Assembly (NCBI GenBank): GCA_018883125.1
Contig: VEQR01000009.1
Location: forward strand, 1 to 56,889
Direction of reading: 5' to 3'
Source of the DNA: Candidatus Kapaibacterium sp.
GTDB taxonomy: Bacteria; Bacteroidota; Ignavibacteria; Kapaibacteriales; Kapaibacteriaceae
DNA: 56,889 nt
Position numbers and translations under genes: made by a program. Below, piece by piece: positions 10,083-18,529 of this stretch. The notes under the pieces are model-generated. The model was not told the origin of the DNA, did no database searches, and saw only the letters and a program-made list of their open reading frames with translations. Position 1 is the first letter of the stretch, and each line of letters begins with the position of its first letter.

Positions 10083-10499
10083 ATGAAGCCCAATCTGCGT
10101 CGCCTACTTGCCACGATCTCTGGTCTTGCTGCCGGCATCCTCGTGATTGCAGCCCTGGAGATGTTTGGTCACGCTCTCTTTATGAACGGTGCGCCAATGC
10201 CTTCGGCCACCGACCCGGCTGCTGTTCAGGCCTATGCCGAGGGTATGAGCTTTGGAGCACTGGCAACCTTGCTGGTGGCCTGGTGCGCCGGCGCATACGT
10301 CGGCACTGTGGTGGCTGTTCGTGTTGCACGTGGAGCTGAACGAACGATGTCGCTGCTGATAGGGGGCTTTGTTCTTGCCTCTACGGTAATGAACTTCTTC
10401 CAGTTTCCTCATCCGATGTGGCTGATGATCAGTGCAATCGTTCTGATCCCGGTCGCATCTTGGTTGGCCATTCCGAGACGTTCCGCGGGTGCGGCGTGA
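10083..10499 (+). CDS. Small four-helix membrane protein, unknown
   Basis: The 138-residue protein has four predicted membrane helices: about 9-30 (LLATISGLAAGILVIAALEMF), 55-80 (GALATLLVAWCAGAYVGTVVAV), 90-107 and 113-130. A short soluble loop (NGAPMPSATDPAAVQAYAEGM) joins the first two. It lacks catalytic or transporter signatures I can name. Its stop overlaps the GTG start of the following iron-permease-like gene, so they form a translationally coupled pair. Confidence 0.65.
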   Translation: MKPNLRRLLATISGLAAGILVIAALEMFGHALFMNGAPMPSATDPAAVQAYAEGMSFGALATLLVAWCAGAYVGTVVAVRVARGAERTMSLLIGGFVLASTVMNFFQFPHPMWLMISAIVLIPVASWLAIPRRSAGAA

Positions 10500-10906
10500 G
10501 GCGCCCAAGTGTGTACGGCAGATTTGCGAAGGCGGTGGCCCGCTTTGCCGGACGTCCGGCAACGTTCGCCTGGGCGGTACTGACGATTGTGGTCTGGCTG
10601 GCCTCGGGGCCTGTATTCGGCTTCAGCGACACCTGGCAGCTGGTGATCAATACTGCCACCACGATTGTGACATTTCTGATGGTGTTTCTCATCCAGAACA
10701 CGCAAAACCGCGATACGGAGGCGCTTCACCTGAAGCTTGATGAACTTATCAGGGTCACCCAAGGGGCACACAACCGCATGCTGGACCTTGAGCAGATGGA
10801 GGAAAAGAGTCTCGACGAACTTCGGCTGAAATATGAGGCCCTGGCCAAAGCAGCACGCCAGGCCTCCGAACACGGTGTTTCTGATACGGATTCGCCGGAA
10901 CTTTGA
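10496..10906 (+). CDS. Low-affinity iron permease family (Fet4-like domain) protein
   Basis: The track ORF begins at 10418 inside the upstream gene. The GTG at 10496 overlaps that gene's TGA and gives 136 residues, VRRPSVYGRFAKAVARF onward. The sequence RPATFAWAVLTIVVWLASGPVFGFSDTWQLVINTATTIVTFLMVFLIQNTQNRDTEALHLKLDELI is characteristic of the bacterial low-affinity iron permease family: two membrane helices, then a conserved QNTQNRD motif and a cytosolic helical tail. Family members are annotated by similarity to yeast Fet4; transport activity of the short bacterial forms is not well proven. Confidence 0.8.
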   Translation: MRRPSVYGRFAKAVARFAGRPATFAWAVLTIVVWLASGPVFGFSDTWQLVINTATTIVTFLMVFLIQNTQNRDTEALHLKLDELIRVTQGAHNRMLDLEQMEEKSLDELRLKYEALAKAARQASEHGVSDTDSPEL

Positions 10907-11000
10907 CGAAATGACGGCACTTTTCTAGATTTACCGAACAATAATTCACTCACTCATCAGAATGATATCGCCGCCCAAGCGGTAGCCATTGATCTCCGTC

Positions 11001-11657
11001 ATGAAGTACATCGACGCCCACACGCATCGGAGAGCGTCAGACCCGGACACCATGTCCGTAGTCAATATTCGTATCAACGCCGAAACGGAAGTTTTTGAGA
11101 CTGACGGTATATGCACCGTTGGCCTTCATCCATGGGATGTTACAGCCGATTGGCGTGATGTAGCAGACGTGATCGAGGACCTGCTTGAGGAGGAACTTGT
11201 CATTGGCCTCGGTGAGTGTGGACTCGATCGTTCAAGCAGTTCTCCGTGGCCGCATCAGATCGATGCGTTCGAATATTTGGCAGAGCTTGCAGAGCGCTCC
11301 GTTCGCCCCCTGGTGATCCACTGCGTGAAAGCCCACGACGAACTTCTGCGCGTCCACAAGTTTATCAATCCATCACAACCGTGGATACTGCACGGATTTG
11401 TGAAGGGGGCCGACCTTGCCAAACAGTGCCTCGATGTCGGCATGTATCTCTCGTTTGGTGCGGATATCAAGAGAGAATCGCCAACCCTTGTCGAAGCAGT
11501 TCGCCTCTGTCCAACTGATCGGCTTCTGTTGGAAACAGACGTCGATGAATCACCTATTTCCGATGTCTATGCTGCCGCCGCACGGATCCGCGGTGTAAGC
11601 CTTGAGGAGTTATGCGCGACCCAGCAGCAGACTTTCGAAACCGTCTTCAAGCGATGA
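11001..11657 (+). CDS. TatD-family metal-dependent hydrolase
   Basis: The ATG at 11001 (MKYIDAHTH) is preferred over the track's TTG at 10989, giving 218 residues. TatD features are the metal-binding DAHTH at the N-terminus, GLHPWDV, GLGECGLDR (metal-bridging Glu), PLVIHCVKAHDELL, LHGFVKG and the C-terminal LLLETDVDES. TatD proteins are TIM-barrel nucleases or amidohydrolase-like enzymes; this one is shorter than the usual 260 residues, as is common in Bacteroidota. It is the first gene of a compact operon; its TGA overlaps the ATG of tcdA by the ATGA pattern. Confidence 0.85.
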   Translation: MKYIDAHTHRRASDPDTMSVVNIRINAETEVFETDGICTVGLHPWDVTADWRDVADVIEDLLEEELVIGLGECGLDRSSSSPWPHQIDAFEYLAELAERSVRPLVIHCVKAHDELLRVHKFINPSQPWILHGFVKGADLAKQCLDVGMYLSFGADIKRESPTLVEAVRLCPTDRLLLETDVDESPISDVYAAAARIRGVSLEELCATQQQTFETVFKR

Positions 11658-12382
11658 CGGATGCGGGATGGACCTCCCGCACGCGCTTGCTCCTGGGTGA
11701 TGATGCCGTTGATCGATTTGCACGCTCGCATGTGCTCGTCGTTGGACTCGGCGGCGTTGGTTCATTCGCGGCAGAGTTCATTGCCCGCGCCGGAGTGGGC
11801 CGCATGACGATCGTCGATGGTGACGTTGTCGATCCGTCCAATAGAAATCGCCAACTGCCGGCACTTACCTCAACGGAAGGTCGGCTGAAGGTCGAGGTCA
11901 TGCGCGAGCGCTTGCGGGACGTGAATCCGGAGCTCGCCGTGGTGCCGATGCAGGACTTCGTGAGGCCGGATAAGATCGATCGGCTCCTCACGGCATCGTA
12001 TGACTACATCGTCGATGCGATCGACTCTCTCGCTCCAAAGGTTGCACTGCTCCAACAGGCGCATCGCCGCGGCTTTAACATTGTGAGTTCCATGGGTGCC
12101 GGTGGCAAGATGGACCCCTCGATGATCCGCATCGCCGACATCGCCGAATCTCAGAAGTGTCGGCTTGCTCGTTTCGTTCGCAAACGACTCCATCGCGTTG
12201 GCATACGAACGGGTATCACTGCGGTGTATTCGCTCGAAGAAACGGACGACGAATCCCTGATGTACACCGATGGCACGAACTTCAAACGGTCAGCATTTGG
12301 GACAGCCCCCTACCTGCCCGCGGCCTTTGGTGCGGCATGCGCAAGCGTGGTTATCCGAGGTCTGGCCGGACGCGCTGTATGA
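11654..12382 (+). CDS. tcdA: tRNA threonylcarbamoyladenosine dehydratase TcdA/CsdL-like
   Basis: I use the ATG at 11654, which overlaps the tatD-like stop (ATGA), giving 242 residues; the track start at 11612 would overlap further. It is an E1/ThiF-like ATP-dependent enzyme: the nucleotide-binding VLVVGLGGVGSFAAEFIARAGVGRMTIVDGDVVDPSNRNRQ is at about residues 27-70, followed by DYIVDAIDSLAPKVALLQ and the TcdA-typical SSMGAGGKMDPSMIRIADIAES. TcdA dehydrates t6A at position 37 of ANN-decoding tRNAs to cyclic ct6A. The neighbouring tRNA-modification candidates support the role. Confidence 0.9.
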   Translation: MTDAGWTSRTRLLLGDDAVDRFARSHVLVVGLGGVGSFAAEFIARAGVGRMTIVDGDVVDPSNRNRQLPALTSTEGRLKVEVMRERLRDVNPELAVVPMQDFVRPDKIDRLLTASYDYIVDAIDSLAPKVALLQQAHRRGFNIVSSMGAGGKMDPSMIRIADIAESQKCRLARFVRKRLHRVGIRTGITAVYSLEETDDESLMYTDGTNFKRSAFGTAPYLPAAFGAACASVVIRGLAGRAV

Positions 12383-13359
12383 CCTCTGTGCACATTGTTG
12401 GAATGGGGCTTGCCGGTGCACTTGCCTCGTGGGAACTCCTCAAACGGGGTGCTCATGTAACGGCATGGGATGATGCCACGGGCGACACATCGTCCAATGT
12501 TGCCGCCGGTATGATCACACCCATCACGGGTCAGCGCCTTAAGCCGACGTGGCGTGGCCAGGAGCTGATGGAGCAAGCCAGTCGCACCTACGAAGACATC
12601 GAACGTCACTACGGCGTGGTTCTCCGGCGCGATTGGAGGCTGCGACGGGTGTTTCGTGACGCTGCAATGCACGATTGGTTCCGTCGGCGCTTTGATGGCG
12701 GTGAATTCGATGACTATGGCGTCACAGAGATCCATCCGGGCGAGTGCGACGGAGTAGGGTATCCGTACGGCGGTATGAAGCACGGGAATGTTGTGACCAT
12801 CGACATCCCAACCCTTGTGCGCGCGGTGCGCACAAGCGTTGCGTGGACCTCTGATCCCGGTCCGACCTCGGCAATTGTTGACTGCACGGGCTACCGAGCG
12901 CTGAACGATCCGCTCTGGTCATGGCTGCCAATCGAGCCGTCGAAAGGTGAGATCCTTGATGTTGCAATTCCCGGACTCGGACTCGACGAAATTCTCACCA
13001 ACGGCACGTGGATCCTGCCCATCGGCGATGACCGCTATCGGATCGGGGCAACGCATGATTGGGATGATCACGATCCGCAGCCAACAGAGCAAGCACGGCT
13101 GTACCTGCTGGAATCGGCCCAACGCATGGTCTCACAAGAGATCATCGTTACCGGTCACCGGGCTGCCTTGCGTCCGTCCACCAAGTTCAAGCGTCCGCTT
13201 GTTGGACGTCACCCGCATGACCACCGGCACTACACGCTCAATGGTCTGGGCACGAAGGGGGCTCTGCAGGGCCCCTTTGCCGCCGCGCAGCTTGCGGCCT
13301 GCATACTTGACGGCGTGGAGCCCGATGACGAGATCAATATTTCCCGGTGGCATCAATGA
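12379..13359 (+). CDS. FAD-dependent oxidoreductase (DAO fold), MnmC(o)-like candidate
   Basis: The start is the ATG at 12379, overlapping the tcdA stop (ATGA); the track's 12157 start lies inside tcdA. The 326-residue protein opens with a Rossmann FAD motif (VHIVGMGLAGALASWELLKRGAHVTAWDD). It has the AAGMITPITGQRLKPTW signature that in Bacteroidota homologues reads like YNPITGRK..KTW. A DAO-type substrate domain follows, then the C-terminal GTKGALQGPFAAAQLA, which closes the FAD site. The family includes glycine oxidases and the C-terminal oxidase domain of MnmC. Its position between tcdA and an MnmM/YtqB-like methylase suggests conversion of cmnm5U to nm5U in tRNA, but this is inference. 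Confidence 0.8.
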   Translation: MTSVHIVGMGLAGALASWELLKRGAHVTAWDDATGDTSSNVAAGMITPITGQRLKPTWRGQELMEQASRTYEDIERHYGVVLRRDWRLRRVFRDAAMHDWFRRRFDGGEFDDYGVTEIHPGECDGVGYPYGGMKHGNVVTIDIPTLVRAVRTSVAWTSDPGPTSAIVDCTGYRALNDPLWSWLPIEPSKGEILDVAIPGLGLDEILTNGTWILPIGDDRYRIGATHDWDDHDPQPTEQARLYLLESAQRMVSQEIIVTGHRAALRPSTKFKRPLVGRHPHDHRHYTLNGLGTKGALQGPFAAAQLAACILDGVEPDDEINISRWHQ

Positions 13360-13946
13360 AGCGCACAACTGAAAACGCTGTTTCAACAGCACACCGTCTG
13401 GTGCGCGATGTTGTACGTCCGGGCGATGTGGTGGTTGACGCCACGGTGGGCAATGGGTGGGATACTCAGCTTCTTGCCGAGTGCGTCGGCAGCTCGGGCA
13501 TCGTGTATGGTTTTGATGTCCAGCAAATCGCCCTGGATGTAGCACGCACGCGCCTTGACGCGAACACCCGGAATGTGGATCTCATTTTGTCGGGTCACGA
13601 AACGATGCAGCAGCACATCCCTGCGGAGCACCATGGACGTGTGCGGGCGGTGACCTTCAATCTCGGATATCTGCCGGGAGGGGAGAAGACGGTGACGACG
13701 AAGGTTGATACCACTCTTCAGGCGCTTGGTCAGGCACTCGGCATTCTCGCGCCGGGTGGACTCATAACGATCGTCTGTTACAGCCACCTCGAGGGACGCG
13801 CCGAGATGCAGGCCGTGCAGGACGTATTGATGGTGCTCCCACAAGCAGACTACAGCTGCCTGCGAACGGAGTTTTTTAACCAGAAGGGGAATCCTCCGGT
13901 GGTATTCTCTGTTTATCGTGCTTCATCATACGAGCAACTCCCATGA
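13356..13946 (+). CDS. MnmM/YtqB-like class I SAM-dependent tRNA methyltransferase
   Basis: The ATG at 13356 overlaps the preceding stop (ATGA) and gives 196 residues. The fold is a class I methyltransferase: motif I VVDATVGNGWDTQLLAECVG, then VYGFDVQQIALDVARTRL, then RAVTFNLGYLPGGEK, which is the characteristic NLGYLPGG motif of the YtqB/rRNA-methylase (PF06962) family. YtqB was renamed MnmM after it was shown to methylate nm5(s2)U to mnm5(s2)U at wobble position 34. Immediate linkage to a DAO-fold oxidoreductase and tcdA supports tRNA modification. Confidence 0.85.
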   Translation: MKRTTENAVSTAHRLVRDVVRPGDVVVDATVGNGWDTQLLAECVGSSGIVYGFDVQQIALDVARTRLDANTRNVDLILSGHETMQQHIPAEHHGRVRAVTFNLGYLPGGEKTVTTKVDTTLQALGQALGILAPGGLITIVCYSHLEGRAEMQAVQDVLMVLPQADYSCLRTEFFNQKGNPPVVFSVYRASSYEQLP

Positions 13947-14476
13947 AAACGGCACTTCTTTCCCTTATCTGCATGATCTCCATGAGCGCATCACTTCACG
14001 ACTACTCCGTCCGTTCGATCGACGGAACATCTGTTAACCTTTCGGCCTACAAGGGCAAGGTTGTCCTCATCGTCAACGTGGCCTCGTTCTGCGGCTACAC
14101 GAAGCAATACGCCCCATTGGAAAGCCTGTATCGCAGGTATAAGGACAAGGGGCTTGTGATCCTGGGTTTCCCGGCCAACGACTTTGGTGCGCAGGAGCCG
14201 GGAACGAATGAAGAGATCAAGACCTTCTGCTCGACGAAGTACGACGTAACGTTCCCGATGTTCGAGAAGATGGTTGTGAAGGGTTCGGACAAGTCTCCGC
14301 TCTTCCAGTTTCTCACCTCAGGGGGCGGCAACGAAGCTCTTGCCGGAGAGATCGATTGGAACTTTGAGAAGTTCCTCGTTGGCAAGGACGGAGCGGTTGT
14401 TGGCCGTTTCAAGAGTCGCGTTGACCCGCTCTCAAGTGAGCTCACCTCAGCCATTGATGATGCTTTGGCGAAGTGA
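13943..14476 (+). CDS. Glutathione peroxidase family protein (Cys type), exported
   Basis: The 177-residue product shows the GPx layout: peroxidatic Cys50 in VASFCGYTKQY (a Phe replaces the more common Lys or Arg before the Cys), Gln84 in GFPANDFGAQEPG, and Trp139 in IDWNFEKFLV. With Cys instead of selenocysteine such enzymes usually reduce peroxides with thioredoxin. Residues 1-18 (MKTALLSLICMISMSAS) look like a signal peptide, so it may act in the periplasm. The start overlaps the methyltransferase stop by ATGA; the gap to maf is 48 bp. Confidence 0.93.
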   Translation: MKTALLSLICMISMSASLHDYSVRSIDGTSVNLSAYKGKVVLIVNVASFCGYTKQYAPLESLYRRYKDKGLVILGFPANDFGAQEPGTNEEIKTFCSTKYDVTFPMFEKMVVKGSDKSPLFQFLTSGGGNEALAGEIDWNFEKFLVGKDGAVVGRFKSRVDPLSSELTSAIDDALAK

Positions 14477-14524
14477 GATTTTCCGTCGGCAAATAACCGC
14501 GCTTGGCGGTATGTTCGCAGCAGC

Positions 14525-15148
14525 ATGATCGTTTTGAACGACCTCCTTCATCTGCCGGTGCCGCTGGTTCTTGCCTCGCAATCACCCCGCCGTCAGTCGC
14601 TGATGCGTCACGTCGGCTTCGTGTTCTCCACTGTTGTTCCCAGCATCGACGAGGATGCCGTGGATACGTCTATGCCTCCCGCTGACTACGTGCAGGAGCT
14701 TGCATGGCGCAAGGCTCAGCGTGGGGCAGAGATCGCCAGCGGTGAGGCGATCGTGATCGGCTCGGATACAACGGTCGTGCTCGATGGTGCGGTTCTCAAC
14801 AAACCTGCCGATGCACAGGACGCGGTGGCGATGCTGCGCCGACTCAGCGGTCGCACGCATACTGTTCATACCGGACTTGCCCTTGTGGGCAAGGGCAAGG
14901 GGCTAACGTCTCGCCGCGCATCGCGGGCAACAGATGTGACGTTTCGTGAACTGTCCGACGAAGAGATACGTGCCTACGTTGCCACCGGCTCGCCCCTTGA
15001 CAAAGCCGGAGCGTATGGAATTCAGGATGACTTCGGCGCAGTGTTTGTATCGCGCGTCGAGGGATGCTACTACACCATCGTTGGCCTTCCGCTAGAACTG
15101 CTCTACACAGAGCTCCGTGAGCTTGTAGCCGAGAGTCGTCATGCGTAA
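14525..15148 (+). CDS. maf: Maf-family nucleoside triphosphate pyrophosphatase
   Basis: The 207-residue protein has the Maf hallmarks: LASQSPRRQSLM near the N-terminus, GSDTTVVLDGAVLNKPADAQDAVAMLRRLSGRTHTVHTGLAL in the middle and SPLDKAGAYGIQDDFGAVFVSRVEGCYYTIVGLPL at the C-terminus. Maf proteins hydrolyse dTTP, UTP or modified nucleotides to monophosphates and are house-cleaning enzymes linked to septum control. The GAYGIQD segment is typical of the dTTP/UTP (YhdE) subgroup. The stop overlaps the following permease start by 8 bp. Confidence 0.94.
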   Translation: MIVLNDLLHLPVPLVLASQSPRRQSLMRHVGFVFSTVVPSIDEDAVDTSMPPADYVQELAWRKAQRGAEIASGEAIVIGSDTTVVLDGAVLNKPADAQDAVAMLRRLSGRTHTVHTGLALVGKGKGLTSRRASRATDVTFRELSDEEIRAYVATGSPLDKAGAYGIQDDFGAVFVSRVEGCYYTIVGLPLELLYTELRELVAESRHA

Positions 15149-16010
15149 GCAGTCGCTCCACACGTGGACGCTGCTGGCCCCCTGGCTTATCACGCTGGCG
15201 GTGTTCTGGCTGTATCCGCTGGCCTATGCACTTCTGCTGAGCTTGAGTGACTACAAGACGCTCACCAATGAGATGACCTTTGTGGGGCTGGATAATTTCC
15301 GTCGGGCCTTTCAGGATAAGGATTTCTGGAATGCACTCTCGAACACGGCCCTGTTTACGTTTGGAACCGTGCCCATCACAACCGCTCTTGCCATTGGTCT
15401 TGCCTTGGCGGTACGCAAGAGCTCACCACGATTTGCCTCGTTCTTCCGTGCATCGTTTTTTCTGCCGTCAGTCACCTCGCTGGTAGTGATCGCACTTGTG
15501 TTCACCAACCTCTATGCTCGCGATGGATACGTCAACGCCATCTGCGCGATGATAGGTGCACCATATCCTGCTGATGGTTGGCTCCTTTCTCCGAGCACCG
15601 CGCTACCGGCCATCATGATGATGGACGTATGGATCTCGGCCGGCTACTATATGGTGCTGTTCCTGGCTGGCATGGAAGCTATCCCGAAGGATCTCTATGA
15701 AGCGGCTGACCTTCTTGGGGCATCGGCATGGCAGCAGTTTTCCCGCATCACATTGCCACTACTGCGTCCAACACTGATCTTTGTGGTGGTCATCAACAGC
15801 ATCAAGAGCTTTCAGGTGTTTGTTGAGGTGTACGTGATGACCAAGGGCGGTCCACTCGGTGCAACCTCCACCTTGGTGTATGAGGTGTACCATCAGGCAT
15901 TCGAACAATCTGACTCTATGGGGTATGCAAGCGCCATTGCCTACCTTATCTTTCTCATTCTCATGGCTGTTTCACTTCTTCAACTCCGATTTCTCAAGGG
16001 GAGAACATGA
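15141..16010 (+). CDS. Sugar-type ABC transporter permease (MalF/UgpA family), orphan
   Basis: The 289-residue inner-membrane protein has six helices and the cytoplasmic EAA loop EAADLLGASAWQQFSRITLPLLRP that contacts the ATPase. The N-terminal TWTLLAPWLITLAVFWLYPLAYALLLSLSDY and FVGLDNFRRAF segments are typical of carbohydrate-uptake family 1 permeases, such as UgpA or MalF. The partner permease, solute-binding protein and ATPase are not in this window. Its 8-bp overlap with maf and ATGA overlap with plsY place it inside an unrelated housekeeping operon. Confidence 0.88.
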   Translation: MRKQSLHTWTLLAPWLITLAVFWLYPLAYALLLSLSDYKTLTNEMTFVGLDNFRRAFQDKDFWNALSNTALFTFGTVPITTALAIGLALAVRKSSPRFASFFRASFFLPSVTSLVVIALVFTNLYARDGYVNAICAMIGAPYPADGWLLSPSTALPAIMMMDVWISAGYYMVLFLAGMEAIPKDLYEAADLLGASAWQQFSRITLPLLRPTLIFVVVINSIKSFQVFVEVYVMTKGGPLGATSTLVYEVYHQAFEQSDSMGYASAIAYLIFLILMAVSLLQLRFLKGRT

Positions 16011-16639
16011 ATCTGGGGCTACTCGCCATCGCCGGTGTTGCCTACATTATCGGCTCATTTCCAACTGCCTGGGTGGTGCGGCGCATCATGTCAGGTACCG
16101 ACATCCGTAAAGAGGGTACGGGTAACGTCGGTGCACGTAATCTGTACGACGTAAGCCAAAGCAAGGCCGCTGGCATCGGCGTAATGCTTGCCGATATGGC
16201 AAAGGGCGCAATCATCGTACTTCTTGCGCAGCACTTTCATGGCGCTGACTTCGCTGCCACGGCATGGGCTGCCGTCGGCGTTGTGCTCGGCCACAACTAC
16301 TCGATCTTCCTCAAGTTCGATGGAGGTAGGGGGCTCGCAACGGCAACGGGATGCCTTACGGCGATGAATCCATTGCCGCTCGTGTTCTGGATTCTTGGGT
16401 ATCTCACCGGAAACTATGTGATCCGCAAGCAGGTACACATTGCGTCAATGTCGGGTATCATCGCAACGGCGGTGCTGGCCTGGAGCTTGCCGAATAGTAC
16501 GTTGCAGGCGACGATGTTTGTTTCCTGTCCGGACGTGACCGAATTCCGAATCGCCGTCACCGGAGTATGCTTCGTGCTGTTTCTGCGCCACATCGGAGCC
16601 GTTCGCGAAGCTCTCAGACTTGGTCTGGTCGACGAGTAA
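16007..16639 (+). CDS. plsY: Glycerol-3-phosphate acyltransferase PlsY
   Basis: The 210-residue integral membrane enzyme transfers acyl groups from acyl phosphate to glycerol-3-phosphate, the first step of phospholipid synthesis. All three PlsY motifs are present: GSFPTAWVVRRI near the N-terminus, GTGNVGARNLYDVSQSKAAG, and GHNYSIFLKFDGGRGLATATG. The start overlaps the permease gene (ATGA). The 3' end overlaps the convergent aspartokinase gene by 26 bp, so the two coding ends share DNA. Confidence 0.93.
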   Translation: MNLGLLAIAGVAYIIGSFPTAWVVRRIMSGTDIRKEGTGNVGARNLYDVSQSKAAGIGVMLADMAKGAIIVLLAQHFHGADFAATAWAAVGVVLGHNYSIFLKFDGGRGLATATGCLTAMNPLPLVFWILGYLTGNYVIRKQVHIASMSGIIATAVLAWSLPNSTLQATMFVSCPDVTEFRIAVTGVCFVLFLRHIGAVREALRLGLVDE

Positions 16640-17924
16640 CCGCAGCATGCAGCACGCGCGCGCAGTGGTCGGCATCATGAGGATCTACAACTGCCGCGAT
16701 GCATGACGCAGACATCGGCAGGATCAACGCTCTGCCAGTCATCGTCTCAAGTTCCGCCGCAATCAACCGGGCTGTGTGAGCACGCTCTGCTTCACAGCCC
16801 GTTACCATTACCATGCTGGCCCTGCGCTGCTGATGCTTGTGGTGGAGCAACGCAATCTCCACGTGGCGTGAGACCATCTCATCGGAGCAGAGTACGGCAG
16901 TCATCGACCGATGGAATGTTCCGTGAGACATCACGATATGCGGACGCAATGCACGCTGTGCCCGAATGTGGTCTGACAGTTCTGCATCACCCGTGATAAG
17001 AGTAACGCTTCGAAGAATCGAAACAGCACACGAATCCGATGTTGTAGTTGCGGTAGACGTTACACACGTTCCTTCATCCCCCGGCGAGAAGGTGTTCAAC
17101 ACCCGCACCGGTATGGATGCCCGCACCGCCGGTGTGATCGTCTCTGGATGAAGCACCTTGGCCCCGTACTGTGCCATTTCCTTCATCTGCTCGAAGGAGA
17201 TCGATGGCAGGGGGCGAGCATCGCGCACAACGCGCGGATCTGCTGAATACACTCCGCTGACGTCGGTGTAGATGAGGATCTCCCGTGCAGCTACGCTCGC
17301 GCCGATGATTGCCGCTGAGTAGTCCGAGCCGCCCCTTCCCAGAGTTACGGTGCGCCCATCGGCGTCGGCAGCGATGAATCCCTGGGTCACGATCGCATTG
17401 CCCGTCTGAAGCAATGGTGTTAGTCGCTCGAGGCACTTCTTTGTGGTCGCCTCGGTGTCAACCGTTGGTGTGTCAACCTCAGTAACGATCAGTTCCCGTG
17501 CATCGACCAGCGTTGATGACGCTCCGCGTTGTGCAAGCAAGCACTGCAGAATCGTTGAACTGAACAGCTCTCCGAAGGCCGCCATCCCGTCCAGCGTGGC
17601 CGTGTTCCATTCGCCGAGTGAGGCGATCGCATCGGCGTATTCAGAGCATGCGTCACAGAGGTTCTCGATACACGCTGCGGAACCGAGGAGCTCAGTTGCG
17701 ATTCTACGATGTCGGTCAAGAAGGTCATCAAGCGCTGTGCGATAGGACTCGCCGCTTCCGGCCTGACGTGTGACGTCGAGCAGCTGCGTTGTTGTGCCGG
17801 CAGTTGCTGACAGCACAACGATCACACCACCGATCTCGGCACGTCGGTCGTCAATGATTGATGCAACGGCTCTCAGCGCGTCTGCCGTGGCAACCGAAGT
17901 CCCACCAAACTTGAGAACGAGCAT
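16614..17924 (-). CDS. Aspartate kinase
   Basis: The start is the ATG at 17924 (MLVLKFGGTSVATADAL); the longer track ORF runs into the upstream gene. The 436-residue enzyme phosphorylates aspartate in the first step to Lys, Thr, Met and diaminopimelate. Motifs are KFGGTSV (residues 4-10), the catalytic-domain TVTLGRGGSDYSAAIIGA and IYTDVSGVYSADPRVV, and EMAQYGAKVLHPETITPA. The C-terminal 130 residues correspond to tandem ACT domains but are divergent, so the feedback effector cannot be inferred. It lies 5 bp downstream of the hypothetical gene 17930-18529. No threonine, lysine or homoserine biosynthesis gene is adjacent. Confidence 0.93.
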   Translation of the reverse strand: MLVLKFGGTSVATADALRAVASIIDDRRAEIGGVIVVLSATAGTTTQLLDVTRQAGSGESYRTALDDLLDRHRRIATELLGSAACIENLCDACSEYADAIASLGEWNTATLDGMAAFGELFSSTILQCLLAQRGASSTLVDARELIVTEVDTPTVDTEATTKKCLERLTPLLQTGNAIVTQGFIAADADGRTVTLGRGGSDYSAAIIGASVAAREILIYTDVSGVYSADPRVVRDARPLPSISFEQMKEMAQYGAKVLHPETITPAVRASIPVRVLNTFSPGDEGTCVTSTATTTSDSCAVSILRSVTLITGDAELSDHIRAQRALRPHIVMSHGTFHRSMTAVLCSDEMVSRHVEIALLHHKHQQRRASMVMVTGCEAERAHTARLIAAELETMTGRALILPMSASCIAAVVDPHDADHCARVLHAAVTRRPDQV

Positions 17925-17929
17925 ACTCG

Positions 17930-18529
17930 CTATCCAACGTCGAAGTACGTTGACAGGTGATCCGCTGACGGAACGTGCACGATGATTCGGTCTTCGACGA
18001 GTGACGCAACGGCGCGCTTGGCACGCTGAAGGTCTACACCACGAAGAAAGGCAAAGTGCCAAATGTCAACGGGTCCTGCAGAGATCTCCACCGTCAGTGC
18101 CTGCTCCACCGTCAGGTTCTCTCCTCCGAGGAATCGCTCGCGCACAGCGTTCACGAAATCGGTGGACTCTTTCTCCAAGAGCATATCGGGAGTGAAGAAG
18201 TAGTTGTCCTGCGTCTGAAGATCACAGATATGGAACGCCCCCTTACCAGAGGTGCCGACAAAATCCTTCAGGAAGGCAAGAGACACAAGGTAGGGGGCTT
18301 GCTCGGCGTCACCCCACAGGTCTGACCACACCGGTGCGTCAGCCTGACGCAGCCACTCGAAGAAGGCGATCTCGTGTTCAGGGAGTTTCAGCAGGGTCTG
18401 TGCACCGAACGTCTGACGCACGTCCTCGGCATCTTCCTGCGACATCTCGGCAAGCTCCTGCTCTGACAACACCAATGCGCCATGTTCAGCGATCGACTGT
18501 TGGCAGCGTTCATGCAGCTGGTTCGTCAT
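17930..18529 (-). CDS. Hypothetical soluble protein between YfhO-like and aspartokinase genes
   Basis: The 199-residue product has no signal peptide or membrane segment and is acidic. It begins MTNQLHERCQQSIAEHGALVLSEQEL. The central part contains WSDLWGDAEQAPYLVSLAFLKDFVG and the C-terminus VDLQRAKRAVASLVEDRIIVHV, which resembles a small helix-turn-helix-like helical end, but I recognise no family. The ATG overlaps the stop of the YfhO-like gene (ATGA), and it is followed 5 bp later by aspartokinase, so the three genes are one transcription unit. Confidence 0.7.
   Translation of the reverse strand: MTNQLHERCQQSIAEHGALVLSEQELAEMSQEDAEDVRQTFGAQTLLKLPEHEIAFFEWLRQADAPVWSDLWGDAEQAPYLVSLAFLKDFVGTSGKGAFHICDLQTQDNYFFTPDMLLEKESTDFVNAVRERFLGGENLTVEQALTVEISAGPVDIWHFAFLRGVDLQRAKRAVASLVEDRIIVHVPSADHLSTYFDVG

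Noticed and set aside
12157-12378. Long N-terminus of the FAD oxidoreductase
   Set aside because: It is the shadow of tcdA in another frame; the Rossmann motif starts at ATG 12379.
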